DNA of 5,557 bases from Spirochaetia bacterium (GCA_016784705.1 JADHUD010000178.1:1-5557), one strand, 5' to 3'; shown: positions 1 through 5,557, counted from the stretch's first letter. Program-made: numbers and translations. Notes: generated by a model not told the origin, from the letters alone.

Positions 1-446
1 ATACGCTGGTACGTTTGATGAATGACTCTCCTAATATTACCGTTGTGAAAGAAGCTTCGGGGAATCTCGATCAGATGAAAGAGGTAATAAAACGGAGAAA
101 TGATAATTTTTCAGTACTTTCCGGAGATGATAACATGTGCCTGAGTCTTATCGAAGCCGGAGGGGATGGAGTTATATCTGTTGCATCAAATCTGATCCCT
201 AAAATGATGGTAGATATGGTTCATATTGCACTTAAGGGCAACTTTGCAGAAGCAAGAAAACTTGAAGAGAAGCTGAAACCTTTTTTTGAAGCATGTTTTA
301 TTGAAACAAATCCGATTCCGGTTAAAACTGCTATGGCGGCAAACGGTTGGTGTGAAGAAGTTTTCCGTTTACCAATTTGTTCTTTATCCACAGAGGAAAA
401 TAGAAATATTCTCAATAAGGCTGTTGCCTTATTAGGGCTGAAATGA
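1..446 (+). CDS. dapA: 4-hydroxy-tetrahydrodipicolinate synthase (DapA), 3' part; start outside window
   Basis: DapA condenses pyruvate with L-aspartate semialdehyde in the cytoplasm, the first committed step towards diaminopimelate and lysine. The frame is open from the window edge (first whole codon at 3) to TGA at 444-446, giving 147 residues. The reading frame continues through the edge, so the TTG and ATG codons at 15-20 are internal and not starts. The fragment opens TLVRLMNDSPNITVVKEASG. The K in VVKEASG (codon 48-50) matches the Schiff-base lysine of the family, K161 in E. coli, so about half of a roughly 290-residue protein is present. SGDD and GVISVASN follow, both typical of the C-terminal half of the TIM barrel, then the family's helical tail with NPIPVKTAM. 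The catalytic Thr and Tyr of the N-terminal half lie off the window. The downstream dapL and lysA support DapA over other pyruvate-aldolase relatives such as NanA. The family is certain and the exact substrate is inferred mostly from context. Confidence 0.92.
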   Translation, partial: TLVRLMNDSPNITVVKEASGNLDQMKEVIKRRNDNFSVLSGDDNMCLSLIEAGGDGVISVASNLIPKMMVDMVHIALKGNFAEARKLEEKLKPFFEACFIETNPIPVKTAMAANGWCEEVFRLPICSLSTEENRNILNKAVALLGLK

Positions 447-470
447 GTAGATTTTCATGTGTACAGAGCC

Positions 471-498
471 AATTTCAAAATAAAAACATTTTGAAATT
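471..498. repeat. Perfect AT-rich inverted repeat between dapA and dapL
   Basis: AATTTCAAAAT (471-481) and ATTTTGAAATT (488-498) are exact reverse complements, separated by the 6-nt spacer AAAAAC. Only two of the 11 pairs are G-C, and the sequence after it (TTCTCTTC) is not a proper U-tract, so it would be a weak terminator. It could be an operator dyad, an mRNA processing or partial attenuation hairpin, or simply AT-rich intergenic DNA. A second AATTTC at 513-518 could compete for pairing with GAAATT at 493-498. The function is unknown. This is the only notable structure in the 92-bp gap besides the dapL ribosome binding site. Confidence 0.6.
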
Positions 499-522
499 TT
501 CTCTTCATCAGTAATTTCTGGT

Positions 523-528
523 AAGGAG
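523..528 (+). promoter_or_regulatory. Ribosome binding site of dapL
   Basis: AAGGAG lies 10 nt before the ATG at 539. It fixes the dapL start, and the protein from this ATG begins exactly as the family does (short lead, then NNNYRKLAAGYLFPEI). Confidence 0.8.
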
Positions 529-538
529 TTCATACTAT

Positions 539-1786
539 ATGGCAACAATAAATAATAATTACAGAAAATTGGCAGCAGGATATCTTTTCCCGGAAATTGG
601 CAGAAGAACAAGAATTTTTCAGTCGGAAAATCCTCATGCAAAACTTCTTCGACTGGGAATAGGCAATACAACAGAGGCTCTGACCCCTGGAATCATAGAC
701 GGTCTACTGCGCGGTGTAAAAAAGCTCTCAGATGTAAGCACCTATACCGGTTATGGTGATGAACAGGGTAATAGTGCGCTGCGAAAGGGTCTGGCTGAAT
801 TTTATGCAAAAAGAGGAGTAACCATATCTCCGGATGATTTTTTTGTAAGTGACGGAGCAAAACCCGATTCAGGTAATATTCAGTCTATATTTGGTTATGA
901 TAATATTGTTGCGGTTCAGGATCCGGCATACCCTGTTTATGTTGATACAAATGTTATTTTCGGACGGTCTGGCGAGTTCAATTCTGCAACCGGGAAATAC
1001 AGCAGATTTGTCTATATGAAATGTACTGAGGAGAATGGTTTTTTTCCTTCAGTACCGAAAGAGAAAGTTGATTTGATTTATCTCTGCAGCCCGAATAATC
1101 CTACAGGAGCAGTTGCAGCAAGGGAGCAGCTTAAAAGTTTTGTTGATTATGCGCTAGCAAATAAGGCGGTAATCATTTTCGATGCATCCTATTCTGAATA
1201 TATTGCAGATCCGGAACTTCCTCGTTCAATTTATGAAATTGATGGCGCTGAAAAGTGTGCGATTGAAATAAACAGCTTCTCAAAATTTGCCGGATTTACC
1301 GGTGTCAGGCTTGGATGGACTATCGTTCCGGAAGAACTTTCTGTTGAGGATTCTTCTCCTGGTGAAGTCCGCACTATGTGGTTCAGACGGCAGACAACTT
1401 TTTTTAATGGCGCATCAAACATTGTTCAGGAAGGAGGCCTTGCTGTTTTATCCGATGCCGGCCTGCAGGAGTGCAGAGAACTGATTGGTTACTATATGCA
1501 GAATGCATCGATAATCCGTGAAGGACTTGAGTCAATCGGCTTAAAGGTCTATGGAGGCGACAACGCTCCATATCTCTGGCTCAGAACCCCCGGAGGTTTA
1601 AGTTCCTGGGAGTTTTTTGATAAACTTCTAGAGGAGACATGGGTTATAGGCACTCCAGGGTCCGGATTTGGACCTGCAGGTGAAGGATATTTTCGATTAA
1701 GTGCTTTTGGACACCGCAATGATATACAGGCTGCTGTCGAAAATATTATACAAAGACTTACTTTAGATAATCAGGAGAAATTATGA
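539..1786 (+). CDS. dapL: LL-diaminopimelate aminotransferase (DapL)
   Basis: This PLP enzyme converts tetrahydrodipicolinate plus glutamate to LL-diaminopimelate plus 2-oxoglutarate in one step, replacing the DapD/DapC/DapE succinylase route. The 415 residues match the usual family length of about 410. It is a fold-type I aminotransferase. Visible motifs are YLFPEI (15-20), LGIGNTTE (39-46), GYGDEQG (71-77), SDGAK (104-108), DPAYPVYVDTN (128-138), the NNPTG loop (186-190), DASYSEY (215-221), and SFSKFAGFTGVRLGW with K249 as the likely PLP lysine. R386 in GYFRLSAF is the expected carboxylate-binding arginine. NAPYLWL and TPGSGFGPAGEGYFR near the C-terminus are diagnostic for DapL against aspartate aminotransferases. 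It lies 92 bp after dapA and overlaps lysA by ATGA, so transcription with lysA, and probably with dapA, is likely. The start is supported by AAGGAG. No key residue appears to be missing. Confidence 0.96.
   Translation: MATINNNYRKLAAGYLFPEIGRRTRIFQSENPHAKLLRLGIGNTTEALTPGIIDGLLRGVKKLSDVSTYTGYGDEQGNSALRKGLAEFYAKRGVTISPDDFFVSDGAKPDSGNIQSIFGYDNIVAVQDPAYPVYVDTNVIFGRSGEFNSATGKYSRFVYMKCTEENGFFPSVPKEKVDLIYLCSPNNPTGAVAAREQLKSFVDYALANKAVIIFDASYSEYIADPELPRSIYEIDGAEKCAIEINSFSKFAGFTGVRLGWTIVPEELSVEDSSPGEVRTMWFRRQTTFFNGASNIVQEGGLAVLSDAGLQECRELIGYYMQNASIIREGLESIGLKVYGGDNAPYLWLRTPGGLSSWEFFDKLLEETWVIGTPGSGFGPAGEGYFRLSAFGHRNDIQAAVENIIQRLTLDNQEKL
1773..1777 (+). promoter_or_regulatory. Ribosome binding site of lysA inside the end of dapL
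   Basis: AGGAG lies 5 nt before the ATG at 1783, within the last codons of dapL. With the ATGA stop/start overlap it points to translational coupling and selects this start for lysA. Confidence 0.75.
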
Positions 1787-3045
1787 GTGCGATCCCTTTA
1801 AACTTGACAAAAGACCAACTAACGGCACTGGCTGAAATTGTACCGACTCCCTTTCATATCTATGATGAAGGCAGAATAAGAGAAAATGCCCGCGTAATGA
1901 ATGAAGCGTTTTCGTGGATTCCCGGATTTAAGAACTACTTTGCCGTGAAAGCCTGTCCAAATCCTGAAATAATCAAAATTCTTAAAGAAGAGGGGTTTGG
2001 TGCGGACTGCAGTTCTTTGCCGGAACTGCTGATGGCTGAAAGTGTTGGCATAACAGGTGAAGATATTATGTTTACCTCAAACGATACACCGGCTTCAGAG
2101 TTTGTGGAGGCAGCAAGGTTAGGGGCTATCATCAATCTTGATGATATACAGCATATAAAAATGCTTGAAGATAGTGCTGGAATCCCGGAGCTAATCTGCT
2201 TTCGGTATAATCCCGGCAGTGCCAGAACCGGTAATGTATTTATTGGTGATCCGGCAGCAGCCAAATATGGTGTAACAACAGAACAGATTCTTGATGCCTA
2301 TATACTCATGAAGAAAAAAGGGGTTAAGCGATTTGGCCTCCATACAATGGTTGCCTCCAATGAACTCAACGGTGAGTATTTTATTGAAACAGCCCGCATG
2401 CTATTTTTACTTGCTGTAAGGCTAGAAAAAGAAGCAGGAATACAACTGGAGTTTATTAATATGGGAGGCGGGATAGGAATTCCCTATCGGCCTGATGAAA
2501 AAGCAGTAAATCTAGGTGAAGTATCATTTGGTATGAAAGAGCTGTATGAAGAAATTATTATTCCAGCAGGATTGGACCCTTTGAAGATAGTATTTGAGTG
2601 CGGGAGAATGGTTACTGGACCCTATGGGTATCTTGTAAGCAAAGTAAGACAAGTTGCGGAAAAATATAAAACATATGTCGGGTTGGATGCGTGTATGACC
2701 AACTTAATGCGGCCTGCACTTTACGGAGCATATCATCATATAACAGTACCAGGAAAAGAGCATGAACCAGCTGATACACTGTATGATGTAACCGGTTCTT
2801 TATGTGAGAATAATGATAAATTTGCGATTGACAGAAAACTGCCGGTTATAACTGCCGGTGACTTTGTCGTAATTCATGATGCCGGAGCTCACGGACATGC
2901 AATGGGATTCAATTATAACGGAAAACTTCGATCAAGTGAGCTTCTTCTGCAGCAGGATGGCAGCATACGAATGATTAGAAGAGCTGAAACCATAGCAGAT
3001 TATCTCTCTACCCTGAACTTTGAGAAGCTGATTGTTGAAATATAG
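1783..3045 (+). CDS. lysA: Diaminopimelate decarboxylase (LysA), variant lacking the HxGS motif
   Basis: LysA is a PLP-dependent fold-type III (alanine-racemase-like barrel) decarboxylase that turns meso-diaminopimelate into L-lysine and CO2, the last step of lysine synthesis. The protein has 420 residues, a normal length. The N-terminal barrel carries YFAVKACPN with K56 as the PLP lysine. GGGIGIPYRP (228-237) is the glycine-rich phosphate-binding loop, and ECGRMVTGPYG (272-282) is the conserved E-x-G-R segment. The C-terminal beta domain has MRPALYGAYHH (309-319), SLCENNDKFAIDR (339-351) with the active-site Cys341-Glu342, and HDAGAHGHAMGFNYNGKLRS (365-384). Where most LysA proteins have GLHFHIGSQ, this one reads GLHTMVASN (185-193), so the usual PLP-stacking His is a Met. 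I recall similar motifs in a LysA subgroup. The gene overlaps dapL by ATGA, which argues strongly for diaminopimelate as substrate over ornithine, arginine or carboxynorspermidine. The adjacent hairpin at 3090-3116 probably ends the transcript. Confidence 0.92.
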   Translation: MSAIPLNLTKDQLTALAEIVPTPFHIYDEGRIRENARVMNEAFSWIPGFKNYFAVKACPNPEIIKILKEEGFGADCSSLPELLMAESVGITGEDIMFTSNDTPASEFVEAARLGAIINLDDIQHIKMLEDSAGIPELICFRYNPGSARTGNVFIGDPAAAKYGVTTEQILDAYILMKKKGVKRFGLHTMVASNELNGEYFIETARMLFLLAVRLEKEAGIQLEFINMGGGIGIPYRPDEKAVNLGEVSFGMKELYEEIIIPAGLDPLKIVFECGRMVTGPYGYLVSKVRQVAEKYKTYVGLDACMTNLMRPALYGAYHHITVPGKEHEPADTLYDVTGSLCENNDKFAIDRKLPVITAGDFVVIHDAGAHGHAMGFNYNGKLRSSELLLQQDGSIRMIRRAETIADYLSTLNFEKLIVEI

Positions 3046-3050
3046 GTTTC

Positions 3051-3070
3051 AGCTTTCTTAAGCTTTCTTA
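3051..3070. repeat. Tandem 10-bp duplication after lysA
   Basis: AGCTTTCTTA occurs twice in direct succession (3051-3060 and 3061-3070), starting 5 bp after the lysA stop. It is a short exact duplication with no evident function, probably a replication-slippage product. Confidence 0.7.
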
Positions 3071-3089
3071 ATGCGCAGAAGCAATAAAG

Positions 3090-3116
3090 AGGAGACTGTC
3101 CGACAGACAGTCTCCT
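3090..3116. terminator. Hairpin terminator shared by lysA and glnN
   Basis: AGGAGACTGTC (3090-3100) and GACAGTCTCCT (3106-3116) are perfect reverse complements around a 5-nt loop, CGACA. This makes an 11-bp, fairly GC-rich stem in the gap between two convergent genes, 44 bp after lysA and 74 bp beyond the glnN stop. The plus-strand sequence after the stem (GCAAAGTATA) has no U-tract. The minus strand continues TCTTTATTGC, which is moderately U-rich. It is therefore a better intrinsic terminator for glnN, and for lysA either an imperfect terminator or a 3'-end stabilising hairpin. The rest of the 145-bp gap holds no gene that I can see. Confidence 0.72.
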
Positions 3117-3190
3117 GCAAAGTATATAGATATTCGGGCAGTAATCTCATCAGAATTAATAATTTCCACCCAAATACTTACTATTGAAGA

Positions 3191-5314
3191 TTATAATCTA
3201 AACAGCATATCCTCATAGGAGGGGTATGGCCAGTACGATTTATCAGTAATTTTTTCCAGGGCATCTCCCTCAGCCCTTAATAATTCCATTGCCGGCACCA
3301 CTAATTTTCTGTAGGTTTTTGCCTGATCATCAATAGTATTTTCCAAAGCTAAAGCTTTACGTATACCCTCATTGAGCTCGTCAGCTTTAACGATTACAGC
3401 ATTTATATGCATTGACAACTCTTTAATAAGATTTTCCTGAGCTGCAGCTTCAATACCTAGAGATTTTTGGGCAATTACAGAATCAAGAATCTCCTGCATA
3501 TATCTTGTAGCAGCAGGGGCAATGAGTCTTTTTGCCATCTCAACCATTACACCGGCTTCAATGTTAATCTGTTTGCCATATGTTTCCAGATAAATTTCAA
3601 GACGTGACTCAAGTTCAGCTTTTGTTAATACCTGCTGTTTTTCAAAAAGAGATATACACAAATCGGAAACCATCTCCTGTAATGCATCCACAGTGCAGGT
3701 GAGATTAGGAAGTCCGCGCTTTGCAGCTTCTGCAACCCACTCATCAGAATATCCGTTACCATTGAAGATGACTCTTCGGTGTTTGCTGTAGTATTCTTTA
3801 ACAATTAATTTTATCTCAGCTAGTGAATCTTCAGACTTTTCCAGCCTGTCAGCAAATTCTGATAATATTTCCGCTATTGTGGTATTAAGCATAACATTCG
3901 GTCCGGCTAATGACTGGGATGAACCGACCATCCTGAATTCAAATTTATTGCCGGTAAAAGCAAAAGGTGAAGTTCTGTTGCGGTCTGTCATATCAATTGG
4001 GAATTTTGGCAGCGTAGTAACCCCGATTTCCATTCGTTGTCCGTCACGTTTTTTATATACTTTATCATCTGCTATCGCATCAAGAATTTCACTCAGCTGC
4101 TCACCCAGATAGATCGATATTATTGCCGGCGGAGCTTCGTTTGCACCTAGCCGGTGATCATTTCCTGAATTTGCGGCTGACAATCTCAGAAGCGGTGCAT
4201 AACGGTCTACAGCAGTTATTACAGCTGTAAGAAAAAGCAGGAATTGAGCATTGTCTTCAGGACTGTTCCCAGGCCGTAAAAGCTGCTGACCATCATCAGT
4301 TGATAGTGACCAGTTATTGTGTTTTCCCGAACCATTAACTCCCGCAAAAGGTTTTTCATGTAACAGAGCAACTAAATCATGTCTGTTTGCAACGGTTTTT
4401 AATGTCTCCATTGTAAGCTGATTGCTGTCTGTTGATAAATTTGAGGTGGAATAGACAGATGCAATTTCAAACTGATTTGGTGCTACTTCGTTATGCTGAG
4501 TCTTGGCGGAAATGCCAAGACGCCACAACTCATAATTCAATTCCTGCATGAAAAGACCCACTCGCTCTTTAATAGCTCCGAAATAGTGATCATCAAGTTC
4601 CTGACCTTTAGCACTCATTGTTCCAAACACGGTTCGCCCGGTCAGCAGCAGGTCAGGTCTCTCCTCATAGAGCGATGCATCCACCAGAAAGTATTCCTGT
4701 TCAGGTCCAACCTCGGAAATTACTCGATTTGAAGTAGTATTGCCCAATGCCTTCAGTACACGCAGAGCACCTTTGTTTAGTGCTTCCATTGAACGGAGAA
4801 GCGGGACTTTCTTGTCAAGAGCTTCTCCGGTATAGGAGACAAAGGCTGTAGGAATTGTAAGGGTTTTAACACCTTTCAGATCTTTAATAAAGGCAGGTGA
4901 AGTTGTATCCCAGGCGGTATACCCACGAGCTTCAAACGTGGCACGCAGACCTCCGCTCGGGAAGGATGATGCATCCGGTTCACCCTGTGTGAGTTCTTTT
5001 CCCGAAAACTCCAGCAGCACTGTTCCGTCAGGACTGGGATTAATAAATGAATCATGTTTCTCAGCAGTTAGGCCGGTGAGCGGCTGAAACCAGTGTGAAT
5101 AATGTGTGGCACCCTTCTCAATTGCCCAGTCTTTCATTGAATTAGCAACAATTTCTGCTATTTCAATAGTTAAGGTTTTTTGCCCGCTTTGTGTAAGTTT
5201 AAGTTCCTTGTACACATTTGCAGGTAACCGCTCTTTCATAACTGCATCATTAAAACAGTTTTCACCATAAATTTCTGTTAATGGTCTTTTTGAATAATCT
5301 ATACACTCTGACAT
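3191..5314 (-). CDS. glnN: Type III glutamine synthetase (GSIII, GlnN)
   Basis: This enzyme makes L-glutamine from glutamate, ammonia and ATP in the cytoplasm, the entry point of ammonia assimilation. At 707 residues it has the length of GSIII (about 700-730) and is much longer than GSI (about 450-470). The N-terminal GSIII domain shows PLTGLTAEKHDSF (78-90), FSGKEL (103-108) and GEPDASSFPSGGLRATFEARG (111-131). Catalytic-domain motifs follow: SEVGPEQEYFLVD (200-212), NEVAPNQFE (275-283) with the metal and glutamate ligands E276 and E283, KPFAGVNGSGKHNNWSL (321-337) for ATP and substrate, NDHRLGANEAPPA (385-397), DRNRTSPFAF (444-453), and KFEFRMVGSSQS (457-468) with E459 and R461. A helical C-terminal region of about 200 residues, typical of the class, ends the protein. 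The ATG at 5314-5312 is preceded by AAGGAG. Known GSIII enzymes form double-ring dodecamers. It converges on lysA and stands as a single gene here. Its upstream region holds a sigma-54-type promoter and paired dyads, consistent with nitrogen control. Confidence 0.97.
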   Translation of the reverse strand: MSECIDYSKRPLTEIYGENCFNDAVMKERLPANVYKELKLTQSGQKTLTIEIAEIVANSMKDWAIEKGATHYSHWFQPLTGLTAEKHDSFINPSPDGTVLLEFSGKELTQGEPDASSFPSGGLRATFEARGYTAWDTTSPAFIKDLKGVKTLTIPTAFVSYTGEALDKKVPLLRSMEALNKGALRVLKALGNTTSNRVISEVGPEQEYFLVDASLYEERPDLLLTGRTVFGTMSAKGQELDDHYFGAIKERVGLFMQELNYELWRLGISAKTQHNEVAPNQFEIASVYSTSNLSTDSNQLTMETLKTVANRHDLVALLHEKPFAGVNGSGKHNNWSLSTDDGQQLLRPGNSPEDNAQFLLFLTAVITAVDRYAPLLRLSAANSGNDHRLGANEAPPAIISIYLGEQLSEILDAIADDKVYKKRDGQRMEIGVTTLPKFPIDMTDRNRTSPFAFTGNKFEFRMVGSSQSLAGPNVMLNTTIAEILSEFADRLEKSEDSLAEIKLIVKEYYSKHRRVIFNGNGYSDEWVAEAAKRGLPNLTCTVDALQEMVSDLCISLFEKQQVLTKAELESRLEIYLETYGKQINIEAGVMVEMAKRLIAPAATRYMQEILDSVIAQKSLGIEAAAQENLIKELSMHINAVIVKADELNEGIRKALALENTIDDQAKTYRKLVVPAMELLRAEGDALEKITDKSYWPYPSYEDMLFRL

Positions 5315-5319
5315 GAAAT

Positions 5320-5325
5320 CTCCTT
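5320..5325 (-). promoter_or_regulatory. Ribosome binding site of glnN
   Basis: Read on the minus strand this is AAGGAG, 5 nt before the ATG at 5314-5312. It supports the chosen glnN start. Confidence 0.8.
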
Positions 5326-5358
5326 AAGTTTAGTATTCTGATGATTTACTTATTCTAT

Positions 5359-5374
5359 AGCAACAACTATGCCA
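5359..5374 (-). promoter_or_regulatory. Sigma-54 (-24/-12) promoter of glnN
   Basis: On the minus strand the sequence reads TGGCAT-AGTTG-TTGCT. The consensus is TGGCAC-N5-TTGCW. The invariant GG (5373-5372) and GC (5361-5360) have exactly 10 bp between them, as sigma-54 polymerase requires, and the element is preceded by a T-run. The only departure in the two boxes is T for C at the sixth position. The predicted start is near 5348, giving a leader of about 34 nt that contains the AAGGAG site. Sigma-54 control of glutamine synthetase is well known for GSI genes such as E. coli glnA. Here it is inferred from sequence alone, and whether the host encodes RpoN is not visible. Confidence 0.68.
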
Positions 5375-5380
5375 AAAATA

Positions 5381-5397
5381 ATTGTTATATTTACAAT
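5381..5397. repeat. ATTGT-N7-ACAAT dyad between the two glnN promoter candidates
   Basis: ATTGT (5381-5385) and ACAAT (5393-5397) form a 17-bp dyad just upstream of the -24 box and just downstream of the extended -10 candidate at 5406-5414. It could be a repressor site, but such a short AT-rich dyad can arise by chance in this very AT-rich stretch. Confidence 0.3.
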
Positions 5398-5405
5398 AAA
5401 ATAAA

Positions 5406-5414
5406 AGTATACCA
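5406..5414 (-). promoter_or_regulatory. Possible extended -10 (sigma-70) promoter of glnN
   Basis: The minus strand reads TG-G-TATACT, an extended -10 box with five of six matches to TATAAT. There is no good -35: the hexamer 17 bp upstream is TATTTA. It would start transcription near 5399, with a leader of about 85 nt. A two-promoter arrangement would parallel glnA of enteric bacteria. The surrounding AT-richness makes a chance match quite possible. Confidence 0.35.
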
Positions 5415-5471
5415 TATAAAGATATACATAAATAGAAACGGGGACTTGATGGTAAGAATTTTGTAAAGCAG

Positions 5472-5501
5472 CATAATACCTACTTTGAGGTAGGTATTAT
5501 G
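5472..5501. promoter_or_regulatory. Proximal dyad upstream of glnN, candidate enhancer site
   Basis: CATAATACCTAC (5472-5483) and GTAGGTATTATG (5490-5501) are perfect 12-bp inverted repeats with the spacer TTTGAG. The core is CTAC-N6-GTAG at 5480-5493, the same pattern as the dyad at 5511-5524. Its centre lies about 138 bp upstream of the predicted sigma-54 start. Neither strand has a U-tract after the stem, which argues against an intrinsic terminator. A terminator for a gene entering from the right on the minus strand remains the main alternative. Confidence 0.5.
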
Positions 5502-5510
5502 GGTTAAAAG

Positions 5511-5524
5511 CTACATATATGTAG
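5511..5524. promoter_or_regulatory. Distal dyad upstream of glnN, candidate enhancer site
   Basis: CTACATATATGTAG is a perfect 14-bp palindrome of the form CTAC-N6-GTAG. Both dyads also share an extra G on the right (GTAGG). Its centre is exactly 31 bp from that of the proximal dyad, about three helical turns, and about 169 bp upstream of the predicted sigma-54 start. The pairing suggests cooperative binding of a dimeric regulator on one face of the DNA. The remaining bases to the window edge (5525-5557) show nothing I can assign. Confidence 0.48.
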
Positions 5525-5557
5525 GCTTGGTTCTTATCCGATAGCCTGTTCGCCAGT

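Noticed and set aside
15..20. The TTG/ATG codons near the left edge as a real start of a short protein
   Set aside because: The frame is open to the window edge and the preceding codons (TLVR) fit the DapA alignment, so the gene is cut by the window and not short.
447..538. A lysine riboswitch or a sigma-70 promoter before dapL
   Set aside because: The 92-bp gap is too short for the lysine riboswitch and shows none of its core. TTGAAA at 491-496 has no good -10 at 16-18 bp, the nearest candidate being TAATTT at 15 bp.
1935..2264. A 109-codon open frame antisense to lysA
   Set aside because: It lies wholly inside a well-conserved gene, has no convincing ribosome binding site, and its composition is that of a complement of the LysA frame.
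5407..5427. GTATA-N11-TATAC dyad
   Set aside because: It falls in an almost pure A/T stretch where such matches are expected by chance, and it overlaps the better-supported extended -10 candidate.
5497..5556. Minus-strand open frame at the right edge, about 19 codons ending in TAA at 5499-5497 (LANRLSDKNQAYIYVAFNP)
   Set aside because: It is too short to recognise, another frame is equally open for 14 codons (WRTGYRIRTKPTYM), and both run through the dyads. It could be the tail of a gene to the right, but there is no support for calling one.
5526..5557. A tRNA T-arm-like sequence (GGTTCTTATCC) at the right edge
   Set aside because: It lacks the nearly invariant bases of the T-loop, and no cloverleaf or acceptor stem can be built within the window.

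Overview
The window carries four protein-coding genes. Three run on the plus strand (end of dapA, then dapL, then lysA). One runs on the minus strand (glnN, a type III glutamine synthetase). Together they form a compact amino-acid biosynthesis and nitrogen-assimilation region. I see no mobile element, CRISPR array, tRNA or rRNA. The DNA is moderately AT-rich. The genes have good Shine-Dalgarno sequences (AAGGAG or AGGAG). The combination of DapL, a GSIII-type glutamine synthetase, strong ribosome binding sites and a sigma-54-like promoter suggests an anaerobic bacterium outside the Bacteroidetes (which rarely use clear Shine-Dalgarno sites). A spirochaete is one reasonable guess, but the taxonomic call is weak.

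Layout. Positions 1-446 hold the C-terminal half of 4-hydroxy-tetrahydrodipicolinate synthase (DapA), whose start lies left of the window. A 92-bp gap with a perfect AT-rich inverted repeat (471-498) follows. Next come dapL (539-1786, LL-diaminopimelate aminotransferase) and lysA (1783-3045, diaminopimelate decarboxylase), which overlap by ATGA. The 145-bp convergent gap (3046-3190) holds a 10-bp tandem duplication and a strong 11-bp hairpin, probably a shared terminator. glnN occupies 3191-5314 on the minus strand. The final 243 bp are its upstream control region.

How the genes work together. DapA condenses pyruvate with aspartate semialdehyde. DapL takes tetrahydrodipicolinate directly to LL-diaminopimelate, bypassing the succinylase and acetylase steps. 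LysA decarboxylates meso-diaminopimelate to lysine. The reductase (DapB) and epimerase (DapF) needed to complete the route are not in the window. GlnN makes glutamine from glutamate and ammonia.

The most interesting part is the glnN upstream region. It has a correctly spaced -24/-12 (sigma-54) promoter element at 5359-5374 and a possible extended -10 sigma-70 promoter further upstream. It also has two copies of the same dyad, CTAC-N6-GTAG, with centres exactly 31 bp (about three helical turns) apart, at roughly -138 and -169 from the predicted sigma-54 start. This resembles the paired enhancer sites of a sigma-54 activator, but the half-site is not the classical NtrC one. The coding genes themselves belong to known families.
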